Below the pieces are notes generated by a model that had not been told where the DNA came from, searched no databases, and saw nothing but the letters and a program-made list of their open reading frames with translations. From Microcebus murinus (taxonomy: Eukaryota > Chordata > Mammalia > Primates > Cheirogaleidae), in assembly GCF_040939455.1 (NCBI RefSeq), contig NC_134106.1:72857001-72921000 (forward strand): a stretch of DNA of 64,000 nucleotides. Reading direction: 5' to 3'. The translations under genes were made by a program, and so were the position numbers. Positions 44,451 to 58,207 of the stretch are shown here, piece after piece; position 1 is the first letter of the stretch; each line of letters starts with the position of its first letter.

Positions 44451-45213
44451 CTGGTCAGAGCCCAGGGTGCTCTTTCCCTTCAGGAAGCTGGGGCTCGCAG
44501 GGCTGGGACTTGACAATCACTGTCTTGTTGCTGGTTGTAGCCATTGGAAACCTGTGCATCTTCCTGTATGGATCACGTTGTTCACAGGGCTAATCTGGTC
44601 TTCACGGTGAAGACATAAGTCTCAGGTGTTCAAAAATCATCCTTGCTCTTGGAGTCCCCAGTATATGTCCCAGATGAGGGTGTGGCCAGTGAGGCATCAC
44701 CTTAGACACAGATTTAAGCAAGTACCCAAAAACCTCAGTAGGTTTTAGAGAAAATATTTTAAAGCAATATTTTTTTTTAAAAAAATCAAAATTAATGCCA
44801 AAATCCATGATGAAAAAAAATCACAATTTAGGTCAATTCAGGATCTATCCAGTGAATAAAGAGATGTTTTAGTAGGAAGCGTTTTAAATTGTGGCTACAG
44901 TGCTTTTGACAGACAATTTGATTCTGTTCTGCCTTCTTGGGTTGTGTTTCTCAAACTGGCTGATGTAGATTTCGACGGGCATAAAGTTTGTGATGAAAAT
45001 ATTTTATATTGAAACACCTATGGCCATACTGTGGAAAGGAATACAAAAGTTTTATGACATTTTAAAAGAAATCAAATGCAAGACTTTGAAAAAATGTTTC
45101 CTTAGGAGCTTTAGGATAACATCTCAGCATCCTAGATGATGTGCATTTTCTTTCTTCTGCCACTAGGTGTAGTTGGGGGAACCAGTTGAGAAGCACTGTC
45201 ATAAAACTTGTAA

Positions 45214-45495
45214 TTAACAAATTCACTGCCATGTGAGTTGTATTTAACTCACGCTAGTTTTGAGCTTGGGGCCTTGTGAAACTTATGTAATTCACATCTC
45301 TTCACCTTGGGAACTGTGAGAGCTATTTTTCAAGCTGCATGTAACTCATACACAGAAAACAATAAAAAATTGCAAAATTTTCTTTAAATTAGAAAGGATT
45401 ATTTTGTTTTCAAAGTTTTTGTTCTATTTTTGTAATAAAACACTGTGGCCCCAAGGAAAATAATTGTTTCTTGAGTGTGGCAGTCAATGTGTTAA
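45214..45495. mobile_element. Non-autonomous piggyBac-like element
   Basis: 282 bp bounded by TTAA on both sides (45214-45217 and 45492-45495). The ends are inverted: TTAACAAATTCACTGCC at the left versus TTAACACATTGACTGCC reading in from the right (15 of 17 identical). TTAA target duplication with short inverted ends is the signature of the piggyBac superfamily. The element has no open reading frame, so it must have been moved in trans. Recently active piggyBac elements are reported in mouse lemur, which agrees with the strepsirrhine Alus. It lies in the V-J interval, 4.5 kb upstream of the V gene. Confidence 0.82.
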
Positions 45496-45796
45496 AGAAC
45501 ATTGGAGTACAAGGCAGTAAAATTGCTGTAATGTGCAGAATAGCTTGTGAGCTGTGCTTGGTCACAGATGGGAGGGAGGGGTGAATTACTGGGAAGGGCA
45601 GTAGGAATCAGGTCTGATGAACTTACACAAATGGCCTCTCATGCAAGTTTTCTGGCTGAACCTGTGCTTGCCATATGTAAAATTAAATGTTGGGACATGA
45701 AGCAAAAGGTTCTTTTTAGCTTTAGTAGTCTGAGATATTTTGGAAGAGGAAGGCTCATGAGCAAGCTTCCTTGGAATTTGCAGTGCATGAATTTGA

Positions 45797-45811
45797 CCAG
45801 CAGAGGGCAGA
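45797..45811 (+). promoter_or_regulatory. CTCF-type motif in V-J interval
   Basis: CCAGCAGAGGGCAGA is a good match to the CTCF core in forward orientation, pointing toward the V gene. It lies 9.6 kb from J1 and 4.2 kb from the V gene, the interval where mouse has the CTCF-bound Cer and Sis elements. Equivalence is only positional. Confidence 0.5.
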
Positions 45812-45989
45812 AAGTGCACACTCCTTTTAAAAAGTAACCTTCCAATTTTCCACCCACCCAGGGAGAACTGTGATCCTGCAAAAGAAACAGTGTTTGGACT
45901 TTTTAATAACAACTAGGCCTAAGAGAAAATTTTCTTTTCATTAAATGTTTTTATTTTACATGTTTAAACTGAAAAAACATTCTTAAAAC

Positions 45990-46260
45990 ATTGTCTTGGC
46001 TCTGGGACATCACTCTCTCTGGTTCCACTCCTACCTCTGTGGCTACTCCTTCTAAGTCCCCTGTCATGGTTCCTTCTTGTCTTTTTGACTTCTACATATT
46101 GGGTTACCCACCAGGGCCTACTCTGCCTTAATTATTTACACTCATTGCCTAGTGTTCTCATCCTGTATTCCAAATTTGTGTCTCGAGCCTAGGCTACTTC
46201 CCTGAACTCCAGAATCACACATATCTATTCACCCCAGGGATATTGGCAATTGGAAGTACA
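45990..46260 (+). repeat. L2 LINE remnant
   Basis: 'acatcactctctctggttccactcctacctctgtggctactcc' and 'cccaccagggcctactctgccttaa...ctcgagcctaggctacttccctgaactccagaatcacacatat' match degenerate L2 order. Confidence 0.55.
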
Positions 46261-46707
46261 GAGGGAATTTCAAAAATCTAATATGTGCAACTTAAAGTCC
46301 TTATTCCCACCTGCCTCCCAATGTTGTTTTCCCTTATCCTTCCCAATCTCAGAAAATGTCCTTTCGGTATTTTGTTGAAACTTATTTTATTCTTTGGTAT
46401 TTTAAATATGTTCATTTTAAAAATAAAAATATAAAAGACAAACAAAAATATATTCATAAAAATAAAAGGATTTATTCTGTAAAATTTGGGTTCAGTCAAA
46501 AGGTTGCACTTAAGGACCTCGAAGGCCACATGTGGCTGTGAGCCAACAGGTTCCCCACCCCGTTCTTGGCTGTATGCAGAAGGCTTAGAAACAAGGTCCC
46601 TGTGGAGCACAACCCTACTACGTCTTGGTGAGTAACTTAATGGATAAAACAGGGCTCAACCTCATCGTAAATCCCTTGGTCACTTGCCATTAATTGCTGA
46701 TCACAGA

Positions 46708-46782
46708 GCGTGTTGGGATAGACAGACAGAAAGCAGCATGCTTGTCCTGTATAATTGTAGCAATGAGGCCAGGAAGCATATT
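46708..46782 (-). repeat. Duplicated piece of the IGKC 5' flank
   Basis: 71 of 75 bp are identical to 31848-31922 in the J-C intron and in the same orientation. Weaker resemblance to the human J-C intron continues to about 46671 ('cccttgg', 'gatcacag'). It is not an exon; no IGKC-like reading frame follows it. It is distinct from Alu, L1, L2 and MIR. Confidence 0.85.
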
Positions 46783-47539
46783 CTCTGAGAAGGTGCCACT
46801 TCTCTTCCGTGTCAGTCCTGTTTACTGGGTTCTGGAGCATTCCTATTACCAAAGAATCCTGCCTCCAAATTGGATATATTTAGAAATAGAGTGGAAAAAG
46901 AAAAGTAGTCATACCGGGTAGTTCACAGAGACACTGGTTAGGCTGGTGAACCGGGCTCGGGGCTGTGCAGGTGGGAAATGTATCTCTGATTACGCCACTG
47001 AGCTAGTCCAGGGATGTGCCTGGGACGTGCTGGGGAGCGTGAGGCTGCAGTGCGTGCTGGTGACACTGCTACTCACGGACTCTGGATGCTGCCCTGGGAC
47101 CTTGGTCTTGCTGCTCATAAAGAAGTTTTCTTTATTGCTTTTCTCAAATTAGGGTGAGTTGAATCTGTAGCTCCCCATGATGGTGTAATGGGGGGGGGCA
47201 ACATGAAGCCATGTAATCTCATTGAATGTCTTTTTGGAGTGTCCATTTACTTGAATATTTTATGTATAAAATTTATATTAAAATTCATACACACATATAG
47301 AATAAAAGGCACAGGTTGTATTGTTTTCTATGAGAAAAAGACATGATTTAAAAGATAAATTTTGAATTGCACAAGTAGCAGTGGGGAAGAAGAAGATATT
47401 TATTTACTTTCCTCTGCAGCTTATTGTGAACAAGGGGAAACACCAACTTAAGATATGCAATGAAATTTATTTATAATAGTACATTTATGTAGATTTTTTT
47501 TAACCTGTTGTGTTAGACTTCAGAATGGCGAAATGGAAT

Positions 47540-47720
47540 AAGAACATGGAAAGAACACAAAATTAGTAGTCAAGAGACTGGTTTTGGCCTCAGTTCTGCT
47601 ATGAACTATGTAAGTGACCTTGATTAAGACATTTCTGTCTGTGCCCTCTTACTTTCTCATATCAAAGGGTGTGATAGATAATTTCTGAGGTTCATTTTGG
47701 CTTTTAGTTTCTAGGTCTTG
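47540..47720 (+). repeat. MIR SINE
   Basis: 'tagtagtcaagagactggttttggcctcagttctgctatgaactatg', 'gtgaccttgattaagacatttctgtctgtgcc' and 'gataatttctgaggttc' follow MIR order. Confidence 0.7.
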
Positions 47721-47724
47721 GAGA

Positions 47725-49850
47725 TGAGGAAAGAAGATGAGCAACTTCCTTGGAACTTTAGTGTGATCACCAGAAGGCATGGAATCTTGTGGTTACAGAA
47801 ACAACTCATTTTCAATTTCCCACTGACATAATTTTTATGCTCACATTGTCTTATTTGTTGCCACAAGATACTGATGCGAACTTGTAAATAAGTTGGACAA
47901 TAGCGATCATCCCTGAAAAGATTTTATTTTTCAATATACATTTAATTTTATATTTAACTGATATGACAACCATATTACAAAAAATAAACAAAACACAGTC
48001 ATCTCTCACTACTCTCATGCAAGTTTTATTTTGTGCAGTTATATTATTAATATTAAGGATAGATGGGATTATGCCACTGCTTCAAATCTCATAGCCCCAA
48101 TATCAAAAAATGCTTAAGTCTTGCTCATACTCTATTCTCCACATGGGCCAGAAAGGTTCTCTGCTCCATGTGGTCACTCAAGGCTCCATCATCTTGTATT
48201 TGCACCATTTAGAGCATATGGCCTCTTCAGTTGTGTTGCAGGTAAAGGAGGAACTGGAAATTGCATGTGGCCTTTTTCCTTGCCTCAGCCTGCAAAGGAT
48301 GTATGTCACTTTCCTCATATTTTATTGGCCATCACTAGCTACATCTGTAAGGAGACTGGGAAATACATGTGAGCAAATGGAACATATGAGAGTAATAATG
48401 TCTCTAACATATTTACTGTCCACATGTATACAAATCATTTGTATAGATGCATCCATAATTTACACTATTATTATATCACTATCACTATTTTCTCCTAAAA
48501 TTACATAAAATATTTTTATATATTAAATATCTATGTGGTCTTCATAGTTACCATATTTATCACTGCTTAGTAGTTTAAATCAGCAGCATTAATGGCTTCA
48601 ATGTTCTATTATATTTATGTACCCTAGTTTATAAGTTTATTAAACACTTAAGTGGTAATCTATTATTATTTTTGACCATTACAACATATTGAATTGATCA
48701 AATGACATACCTAAGATTAATTTCTAGTGCCATGAAGCTTTCCAGTTTGGATAGTAAAAAGGAAGATGATTTCTCTACTCATATGCATAAATTAATTCTA
48801 TGTTCCAAATTTTATTTGTTTGGGCATAATGTTTAGATATGGCAACTCTCATTCGTTTTGACAAGAAAAATCCAAAGCACATAAACCCTGAATCTTATAT
48901 GCTTATCATCACAAACTCTCTAATGTTCTGTTGGGGTTCATCCACAGTTTAAATTAAAGCTGACATACATAGAGTCACACAACTAGTGATTTTAGGGTGG
49001 GAATTTAACTTGGCTTTGGGGACTACAGCTAATAGTAACAGAGTCAGACATTTTTCCTTTCAATCTCCTATTACAATAATCAGAACATTTTTATTCACCC
49101 AGTTATAGTTAAAGACTTCCCCTGATTCACTGTATACATACAATGAAAGATCAAGAAAGAGAAGGAAAGTTTTCTTTTTATCTTTTTTTATTGTCTTTAT
49201 TTATTTATTTTATTTCTTTTTATTTATTTTTTCACCCAACATGACTTTTGACTAAAAGAAAGAAAGTTTTAAATGGAAGCTTTAACTGTACAAGTTTGGC
49301 CTCACAGTTTTATTAGGGGGGCACAATCATCCATTTTTGGATAGATTTCTTCTAACATCTGATATGAATGATATGAAGAGAGTCTTTGAGAACCTGGTTA
49401 ATCACAGAAGTGTATATTTCACCGGAAGGCTGATCCTTACCAGTTATTGAATGTCCTGAGCTGCCTTTAGAAAATGTTACTGTGGAGCAAGGACTGAACA
49501 GAATCAGTGAAATTTATTGAGAACGATGATTATCCAGGTTAGTATATATATGATTGACTAACTTAGGCAAAAGACAGTCAAGAAACTGGGAATGCTTGCT
49601 CTTCTGGTTTTTGTTATGATGGACAAGGTATTCCATATTAACACTCCTGATGACAAGTACTAGGCAGCCCTAGTCACCAGTTAGATCATCTAGCAGTTTG
49701 TAGTTTTAGAGCTTCTAAGTTGATATTAGAACTTCTAAGTTTGACTTCTGTCTTTTCTAGTCATACAGTCACACATTCTGTGATGATATTTTTGGCTTCT
49801 GATTTACACTGGATATTTTCACACCCCATTGCCCATGACATTTGCTTTTG
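47725..49850. other. AT-rich 5' flank of the V gene
   Basis: No gene recognised. The 132-codon open frame at 48110-48508 has no domain and overlaps another frame. A T/A-rich low-complexity patch is at 49175-49235. Confidence 0.5.
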
Positions 49851-49863
49851 TACTCGCTGATTG

Positions 49864-49912
49864 CTTTGCATAAGCCCCTCTAGGCCAAGGCCAGCTGCCC
49901 AGGTTTTATAAA
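49864..49912 (+). promoter_or_regulatory. V-kappa promoter: octamer variant and TATA
   Basis: CTTTGCAT at 49864-49871 matches 7 of 8 bases of the V-kappa octamer ATTTGCAT (Oct-1/Oct-2/OCA-B site). TATAAA lies at 49907-49912, 53 bp before the start codon. The order and spacing fit a V-kappa promoter, active in B cells after enhancer contact. Confidence 0.85.
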
Positions 49913-49964
49913 CCAGACTTTTGCAATGTGAATTGCGCTGCACCAGGCAGGCAGGGAAGGCAAG

Positions 49965-50546
49965 ATGGTGTCACAGACCCAAGTCCTCTGGTTCCTGTTG
50001 CTCTGGGTCTCTGGTGAGGAATTTAAGTGTCACACTCTCTTCAGAGCAATATCTGTGTAGAAATCAAACAAATTTAAGATGTAGTGGGAAATAATGACTA
50101 TTTCCAGTATGGCCCCAATTATGTGCTGACTTATAATAATGCTATTAGAAAGCACATTTGAAATGACATATTTTAATGTATATACTACAAAGTGTGTGTC
50201 CATGAATGTATGATCATTTTCCATTCCTGATTACAGATGCCTGTGGGGACATCGTGATGACCCAGTCCCTGAGGTCCCTGGTCGCATCTGCAGGAGAGAG
50301 GGTCACCATCAACTGCAAGTCCAGCCAGAGTCTTTTATCCAACAATAAGAACTACTTAGCCTGGCACCAGCAGAAACCAGGACAGGCTCCTAAGCTGCTC
50401 ATCTCCTGGGCATCCACTCGAGCATCTGGGGTCCCCGACCGATTCAGTGGCAGTGGGTCTGGGACAGACTTCACTCTCACCATCAGCAGCCTCCAGGCTG
50501 AAGATGTGGCAGTTTACTACTGTCAGCAGTATCATAGTGCTCCTCT
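49965..50546 (+). CDS. IGKV4-1: Kappa variable gene, IGKV4-1 orthologue
   Basis: Two exons. The leader exon 49965-50013 (49 bp, donor GTGAGG) and V exon 50237-50546 (acceptor TTACAG) together encode the 20-residue signal peptide [20 protein letters not shown] and then a mature V domain starting DIVMTQS. Visible hallmarks are Cys23, the CDR1 of [15 protein letters not shown], Trp followed by HQQKPGQ, a [13 protein letters not shown] stretch after CDR2, [24 protein letters not shown], and a CDR3 start QQYHSAP. The match to human IGKV4-1 is close throughout. CDR1 is two residues shorter than human. The usual Pro8 is Leu, and the Tyr after the core Trp is His. The reading frame is open to the RSS, so the gene looks functional. 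It is inverted relative to J and C, like the human gene, so rearrangement is by inversion. Confidence 0.96.
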
Positions 50547-50574
50547 CACAGTGCGTCAGACTCGAGCACAAACC
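50547..50574 (+). promoter_or_regulatory. V-kappa RSS, 12-bp spacer
   Basis: Perfect heptamer CACAGTG (50547-50553), spacer of exactly 12 bp, nonamer GCACAAACC (50566-50574; 7 of 9). It obeys the 12/23 rule with the J and KDE signals. Confidence 0.95.
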
Positions 50575-51715
50575 TCCTCCCCGGGCCACAGATCAGTGAG
50601 TCTTTGCTGCAGAGGATGCTTCCTCCTCGCCCAGGCCTGCCCATGCATGCTTCTTCCACCTGCCTGCGAAGTCCCATCTCTTGATTTATTTCTTGGAGGG
50701 TCTGCAGGGCCCAGGAGAGTATTAAGGGACTTGACTTTTTTCTGGATCGCTTTTTGTGGGAGATTATTAAAGAAGAATGTTGTAATGATCTCTTAGACAT
50801 TGTCAGGAGTTTTTGTGTCACAAGAACCTGCATGTTTCACATGGACAGATCACATGACAGAGCCAGTAAGATCTATCTTTACCCTCTAGATGAGGGTCCA
50901 GTGAATTTTATACGCTGATCTATCAATTCTCTCTTCCATGTGTCTCCTCTGACCCTAGAAACTTTCCATTTTGATTCCTTATTCTTTTGGTCTTCTTTCT
51001 TTACCTGATGTACTTCTTTATTCTTAAACATCTCAAACCCAGGCATTCTGAGTTTCATGCATGAGTGAAGGGACTTTCAAGGGTAAAGACTAGACCAGAT
51101 TTCACTGTCCACGTCAACGTCAGAAGCTAGGAGGTGCCTCTTCTGTACCCCTGGGGACAGACATCAATATCAAGGGTGGGTGGAGATACTTTTTGCTGGA
51201 TTCCAGGTTGGTCCAGAAACCCCACTCTGAGTCAATCTGTGGGGTCTCCAGAGCGGGTCCCCAGTGTAGGTTCCCCTGAGGAGTAGCTGTACAGGACAGT
51301 CGGTGAGTCTAAGGTCGGTAAACAGGGGACCCTCAAGATGAAGCCTGCTCAAGCTGCTTTCCTGTCTGCAGGACTTTTCAGAGCTTTTAATATGCTGGTG
51401 GACCCTCTGACTGTCTGGGAGCAGGGAGAACAACACAACTGAGTTCCCCCATTTTATCCTCCAGGGAATCTCCATTTCTCCCCAGGGCAGCTGGCAGTGG
51501 GGGTTGGGTGGAGAGCAGGCACTGGGGTTGACTGAGCAGACACTGGCACAGGGCCTCTGAGTCATGCTGCAGGATCCTCCCTAGGCCTTGGCCAGGTCCA
51601 CATTTTTATCCCATTTGAAGCCAATGCAAAAGTAGAAGAGCTAACAAAACAGCTGATCAAATCAACATCCAAAAAGATTTTGATAAGTGGGGATGCTGGG
51701 CTACTGGATTGAAAA
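50575..51715. other. 3' flank of the V gene, nothing recognised
   Basis: The V open frame continues past the RSS to 50796 but this is not coding in the gene. No second V exon, leader or RSS pair is visible. Confidence 0.6.
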
Positions 51716-51719
51716 GACA

Positions 51720-51739
51720 GGGTTGGGGGTGGGGGTGGG
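51720..51739 (+). other. Canonical G-quadruplex motif
   Basis: G3-TT-G5-T-G5-T-G3 satisfies the four-tract G-quadruplex pattern on the plus strand, 1.2 kb beyond the V gene. Confidence 0.6.
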
Positions 51740-51741
51740 TA

Positions 51742-51855
51742 AACTCACAACTAAGAGACACAGGTGAGCATTGCGTGGGGGAAGGGCACGCCTCTAATCC
51801 TGGCTTGGGTAAGGCAAAGTCATAGTATGTAACCAAAATGTTTGTACCCCTAAAC
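51742..51855. repeat. Possible lineage-specific repeat tail
   Basis: 'gaagggcacgcctctaatcctggcttgggtaaggcaaag' followed by 'tatgtaaccaaaatgtttgtacccctaaac' resembles text I associate with dispersed elements in lemur genomes. No structure here confirms it. Confidence 0.35.
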
Positions 51856-52369
51856 ATTTTTTGGGGGGGTTCTGAATGCTCAGGCTGGAAGCCACAGCAG
51901 TAGCCATCTAGGCGGTCGTGGACTTGCAGAGACACCCTGCCTCTGAGAGGGGGTGGCCTGGCACCTGCCCCCAGCATGCCCAACCTTTAGGCCATGTGAC
52001 TTGCCGCTCCCTGTGTGACCTGCCAGGCTCTCATGCTGGTCAGCTCTGCTGCAGGCCTCCAGCCAGCAATGGGGGCTCTGCTCTGCCCCTCTGGTCCCCC
52101 AGGGGGCCAGCGTGGATTCCCACCTGGTGCCACTGCCTACCCTGCACTGCCGCTCCTCATCTGTGGCCTGGCACTCACAGGCCACAGAGTGCTGCCCATC
52201 TGTCCCTCTACCTAGGCAGCCCTGCACAGGGCTTCATTTTTCTTCTTTCAGCAGCAAATACTGCATCAGGGAGTCCTCCCTTTTCCGGAGGTGCAAGTCC
52301 TTTCATGAGCCATAGGAGGCTGCCTTGGGTGCCCCACGGAATCCCCCCTCTCCCTGCCCAGCCATTGCA

Positions 52370-52920
52370 GGAAGTTTGCACAGAGCAGTGCGTGGGTTCC
52401 GGCTTAACCAAGGTGCGCGTGGTGGGGTGGGAGGGATGGAAGGCGCCGTATCACGGTCCTCCCCACCAAGGGCGGCAGTGAAGCCGATCGCCCCCAGTTC
52501 CGGGGCAGAAATGAAATCCTCCACCACCCCATGCAACTTTCAGGGCCCAACTCCAGCCCCGGGAGGCGGCGCAGGCTCCGCGCGTCCAGAGCCAGTGAGC
52601 GCTGCTCGTGGCCACCTGTCCGGTGGCCTCCCCAACCGCCGCTCGCGTGCCCCCCCCCCCAGCAGTTCCTACCCGGTCCTCCGCGGCTGCCGGGCTGGCT
52701 GGCCAGTAGTCGCGCTCAGGTGGCTCTCAGACTCATCCCGCCGCCCCCTGGCGGCCCCGGCGCAGCCGCTTGCGGGTTTCCAAGGGTGCGCCGCTGGGGC
52801 AGGTTCCCAGACTGGAGGTCCACACCGTCCCTTCAGCCGAGTGACCCCGGGCCAACTCTTGGGCCAGCTATGACCTTGGTGATGCTCCGCAGGTGGGGAA
52901 CGCCCGCAGGAAGTGCGGGG
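52370..52920. promoter_or_regulatory. CpG-rich island-like block
   Basis: This is the only stretch of the window with dense CpG (for example GCGCGTCC, CGCTCGCGTG, TCCGCGGCTGCCGG). It is about 2 kb beyond the V gene and contains a CTCF-type motif at 52741-52755. No promoter TATA or exon with a plausible protein is seen. The open frames across it on both strands (up to 221 codons) overlap each other and are Pro/Arg/Ala-rich from composition. Confidence 0.7.
52741..52755 (-). promoter_or_regulatory. CTCF-type motif, reverse orientation
   Basis: Plus-strand CGCCCCCTGGCGG is the reverse complement of a CTCF core (CCGCCAGGGGGCG). It points to lower coordinates, that is toward the V gene and J-C unit, inside a CpG-rich block. 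Confidence 0.6.
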
Positions 52921-53365
52921 ATGTGCGAGCCTCTGGGATCTGCTGAGGACAGTTTGCAGAGTTTGCAGTACCTGCCCCAGGTCCCAGCCCAGCCTCCCCA
53001 TTGCCCAGAAAGTGCGACGGGTGTGTGGGGGGAGGAGGTTGGGAGGAGGGGAAGCTCCTTTCATAATAAAAGCCCTGGCCAGCCACAGCCATCTGGAGCA
53101 GGGGCCCAGGTGCCAGGAATGAATGGGCCCCGCCCTGCCCGCCGACTGCTGGGTGATGAGGCAAGGGGCACCAGGCAGGGTCATCCTTTCCTCTAAGGTG
53201 TGGGGGTGCTCAGTGAGTGGTGAGCTCCCTGTCATGGTGCTGGTGCCCTGAGGGTCGCCCAAACTGCCACCCTCCCCTCCAAAGCCTCTGTAAGGCAGTT
53301 CTTTTTCGCTGGGACCTTTTCACTTTGTTGGGGCTCAGTTCCCAAGGGCGATTTGGAAGGAAAAT

Positions 53366-53651
53366 CCGTTTTTTTTTTTTTTGTTTGTTTTTTTTGTTTT
53401 TTTGAGACAGAGTCTCGCTTTGTTGCTCAGGCTAGAGTGAGTGCCGTGGCATCAGCCTAGCTCACAGCAACCTCAAACTCCTGGGCTCAAGCAATCCTGC
53501 TGCCTCAGCCTCCCAAGTAGCTAGGACTACAGGCATGCACCACCATGCCCGGCTAATTTTTTCTATATATATTAGTTGGCCAATTAATTTCTTTTTATTT
53601 ATAGTAGAGACGGGGTCTCGCTCTTGCTCAGGCTGGTTTCGAACTCCTGGA
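53366..53651 (-). mobile_element. Alu, strepsirrhine-type, 5'-truncated
   Basis: On the plus strand it starts with a long T-run with TTTG interruptions, then 'gagacagagtctcgctttgttgctcaggc', the diagnostic linker 'agttggccaattaatttc', and stops at 'ggtttcgaactcctgga'. The outer part of the left monomer is missing, consistent with ordinary 5' truncation of a minus-strand insertion. Confidence 0.92.
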
Positions 53652-57785
<4,134 letters not shown>

Positions 57786-57789
57786 TTTC

Positions 57790-58200
57790 CTTTTTAGTTA
57801 GCATTGTTAGTGTGGTTAGTATAGTTAGCATTCTTTGTTAGCTGTCTTAGGGTAAGATAGTACTGTTTGTTAGTGTTGTTACCATCCTATAGTTAGCATT
57901 GTTTGTTAGTAGCATTAGCATACCATGGTTAACATTGATTTTTATTAGTGTTTGTATAGTATACTTAGTATTGTTTCTTTGTAATGATAGTATAATGAGT
58001 ATTGTTAGCCTATTTAGATTATTTATTCGTATTATAAAAGTGGTTCATAAAGTTAGTATTGCTAGTATCGTCAGTATTGTCAGAGTAGTTAGTATAGCTA
58101 GCATTGCTAGCACTCTTAGCCTAGTTAGTATAGTTGGTAGTGTTCATGAGTTAGTTAGCATAGTTAGGGTAGAGTTAGCATAGTTAGAGGTGAACATAGA
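57790..58200 (+). repeat. Degenerate TTAG-rich tandem array
   Basis: About 400 bp built from variants of a 9-mer (GTTAGYATW, TAGTTAGCA, TATTGTTAG), often repeated two to four times without interruption. It runs up to the edge of the kinase pseudogene. Translation gives meaningless Ser/Ile/Val repeats. Confidence 0.85.
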
Positions 58201-58207
58201 GTAGGTT

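Noticed and set aside
46560..46707. A possible duplicated C-kappa exon below the 46708-46782 duplication
   Set aside because: I looked for the IGKC reading frame on the minus strand here and found none. Only weak intron-like similarity continues to about 46671.
52325..53262. Open frames of 182-221 codons on both strands
   Set aside because: They fall in GC/CpG-rich sequence that has few stops by chance, overlap one another in several frames, and are Pro/Arg/Ala-rich without any family motif.
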